A stretch of DNA of 7,182 nt from Geopsychrobacter sp. (GTDB lineage Bacteria > Desulfobacterota > Desulfuromonadia > Desulfuromonadales > Geopsychrobacteraceae). Each line of letters opens with the position of its first letter. Positions within the stretch are counted from its first letter, which is position 1. Both the position numbers and the translations under genes were made by a program. The stretch lies in contig JAUXIR010000070.1 of the NCBI GenBank assembly GCA_030620915.1, positions 1-7,182 of the forward strand. Direction: 5' to 3'. Below the pieces are notes generated by a model. The model ran no database searches, had not been told where the DNA came from, and was given only the letters and a program-made list of their open reading frames with translations. This document shows positions 6,027-7,182 of the stretch, piece by piece.

Positions 6027-7182
6027 ATGATAAATTCTGATGCTTTACCTGAATCCGCGCTGCCGAAAGGGGTGCGTGATTTTCTGCCTTTGAAGGCCGC
6101 CAAGGTCGAATACCTGCAACAGCAACTGCGCAAGGTGATGGATGGCTGGGGCTTTCGCCCACTGATCCCGCCGCAGCTCGAATTCTTCGACCTGCTGGAG
6201 AAGGGACTTGGCGGCGACCTGCATGCGCGGGCCTTTCGCTTCGATGATCGACAGAGTGGGCGTCTGCTCGCATTTCCGCCCGATATCACCCCGCAGATTG
6301 CCCGCATCGCCGCAACCCGGATGCGCGAACTACCGCTCCCCTTGCGGCTCTGTTACTCGGGTAAGGTGTTGCGTCATACCGAGCAGCAGGCCGGCAAGGA
6401 TCGTGAGATTTACCAGGTTGGCGTCGAACTGATTGGCCTGAGTCAGCCCGAGGCCGATGCCGAGATGATCGCCATGGCGATCGAATGTCTGCGCCGCAGT
6501 GGTGCCGAGGATTTCACCCTCGATGTCGGGCAGGTTGAGTTTTTTCGTGGGGTGATGGATGGCCTGTCGTTGTCGGCCGATCTGGCCCGCCGGGTGGCTG
6601 GTGCCATCGGGCGCAAGGACAGCACCGAGCTCAAGGCACTGCTCGACGAAGGTGGAGTCGATGAGGCTGCGCGTGAAGAGGTGCTGGCTCTGCCGCGGCT
6701 TTTCGGTGGTCGTGAAGTACTGAAGCGGGCCGCCAAGCTGGTCAAGAATCCGCGTTCGCAGCAGGCCCTTGACAATTTGACCCAGGTGCTTGCCTTGCTG
6801 GATCAACAGGGAATTTCCGAGTATGTCACTTTCGATCTGGGTGAACTGCGTGGCCTCGATTATCATACCGGGATCACCTTTCAGGGCTTTTTGCAGGGTT
6901 ACGGCCAGGCGGTCTGCAGCGGTGGTCGCTACGACGGGTTGATGGCCAATTATGGCAGTCCCGCGCCGGCAACCGGCTTCACCTTCGATCTGCTTAATCT
7001 GCTGTTTGCCCTCGACCGGGCGCTGGAAGACCGGGTTAAACCGCTGACCGATTTCCTTGTCTATGCCTGTGAAGGGGCCGTCTTGCGTGCCCAGCAATTG
7101 ACCCCTCGGCTGCGTGAAGCGGGTTTCAGCGCCGCGCGCGACATGATTGATCGCTCGATTGACGAAGCGCTTGCCTATGCCC
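6027..7182 (+). CDS. hisZ: ATP phosphoribosyltransferase regulatory subunit HisZ (partial, 3' end outside window)
   Basis: HisZ is a histidyl-tRNA-synthetase-like protein without aminoacylation activity. It assembles with short-form HisG to make and regulate the first enzyme of histidine synthesis. The visible 385 codons have no stop and cover the class II synthetase-like core. ALPKGVRDFLP at 11-21 opens the core, and RLCYSGKVLRH at 107-117 is the motif-2-like segment, followed by REIYQVGVELIG at 126-137. RGLDYHTG is at 275-282 and SGGRYDGL at 298-305. After that, where HisRS has a GLERL-type motif 3, this protein reads ATGFTFDLLNLL (315-326), which favours HisZ over HisS. About 45 further residues (341 on) resemble the start of a C-terminal domain. 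The start is uncertain: in-frame ATGs occur at 6015, 6021 and 6027 after a stop at 6009, and only a weak GGA (6019-6021) precedes 6027 at a suitable distance. It follows serA by 49 bp at most. Confidence 0.87.
   Translation, partial: MINSDALPESALPKGVRDFLPLKAAKVEYLQQQLRKVMDGWGFRPLIPPQLEFFDLLEKGLGGDLHARAFRFDDRQSGRLLAFPPDITPQIARIAATRMRELPLPLRLCYSGKVLRHTEQQAGKDREIYQVGVELIGLSQPEADAEMIAMAIECLRRSGAEDFTLDVGQVEFFRGVMDGLSLSADLARRVAGAIGRKDSTELKALLDEGGVDEAAREEVLALPRLFGGREVLKRAAKLVKNPRSQQALDNLTQVLALLDQQGISEYVTFDLGELRGLDYHTGITFQGFLQGYGQAVCSGGRYDGLMANYGSPAPATGFTFDLLNLLFALDRALEDRVKPLTDFLVYACEGAVLRAQQLTPRLREAGFSAARDMIDRSIDEALAYA

Noticed and set aside
6330..7097. Open reading frame of 255 codons on the minus strand opposite hisZ
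   Set aside because: The plus frame carries clear synthetase-like motifs over the same bases. The antisense protein shows no family motif and no ribosome site was apparent.
6027..7182. Histidyl-tRNA synthetase (hisS) instead of hisZ
   Set aside because: The GLERL-type motif expected after GGRYDGL is replaced by ATGFTFDLLNLL, and the motif-2 region is divergent. Both are typical of HisZ.
1..7182. Mobile elements, CRISPR arrays, tRNA/rRNA genes or a defence cassette
   Set aside because: No transposase-like protein, terminal repeats, spaced identical repeats, cloverleaf or unknown accessory gene cluster was seen; the window is almost fully covered by core metabolic genes.

Overview
The window holds bacterial housekeeping metabolism: one complete peptidase gene, a complete two-gene acetolactate synthase operon, a complete serine-biosynthesis gene and most of a histidine-biosynthesis regulatory gene. 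The start of a further gene lies at the left edge. Tight gene packing, sigma70-type promoter elements, Shine-Dalgarno sites and moderately GC-rich codon use point to a Gram-negative bacterium. A HisZ-type regulatory subunit next to serA, together with the protein sequences, makes me favour a Desulfuromonas/Geobacter-like delta-proteobacterium. That placement is an inference from memory of the families, not a search result.

Layout from left to right: (1) On the minus strand, the first 12 codons of a gene with a hydrophobic, signal-peptide-like N-terminus, a near-consensus promoter and an AGGAGG ribosome site. (2) An intergenic region of about 200 bp with short direct repeats. (3) pepA on the plus strand, a leucyl aminopeptidase with a complete M17 active site. 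(4) A long perfect hairpin that can terminate both converging transcripts. (5) ilvN and ilvB on the minus strand, overlapping by ATGA. (6) A divergent intergenic region of about 315 bp with a good serA promoter and a perfect DnaA-box 9-mer. (7) serA on the plus strand. (8) hisZ on the plus strand, 49 bp downstream and cut by the right edge.

Functionally, ilvBN makes the first committed intermediates of valine, leucine and isoleucine. SerA opens serine (hence glycine and cysteine) synthesis from 3-phosphoglycerate, and HisZ is the regulatory partner of a short-form HisG in the first step of histidine synthesis. PepA recycles peptides to amino acids. The common theme is amino-acid supply; there is no mobile element, CRISPR array, RNA gene or defence system in view.

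The most unusual point is in SerA. The arginine normally present in the N-C-A-R-G-G active-site motif is Gln231, while a new arginine (Arg281) sits two residues after the catalytic histidine, where glycine is normal. Both are single-base-sized codon differences from the usual residues. The rest of the window is conventional.
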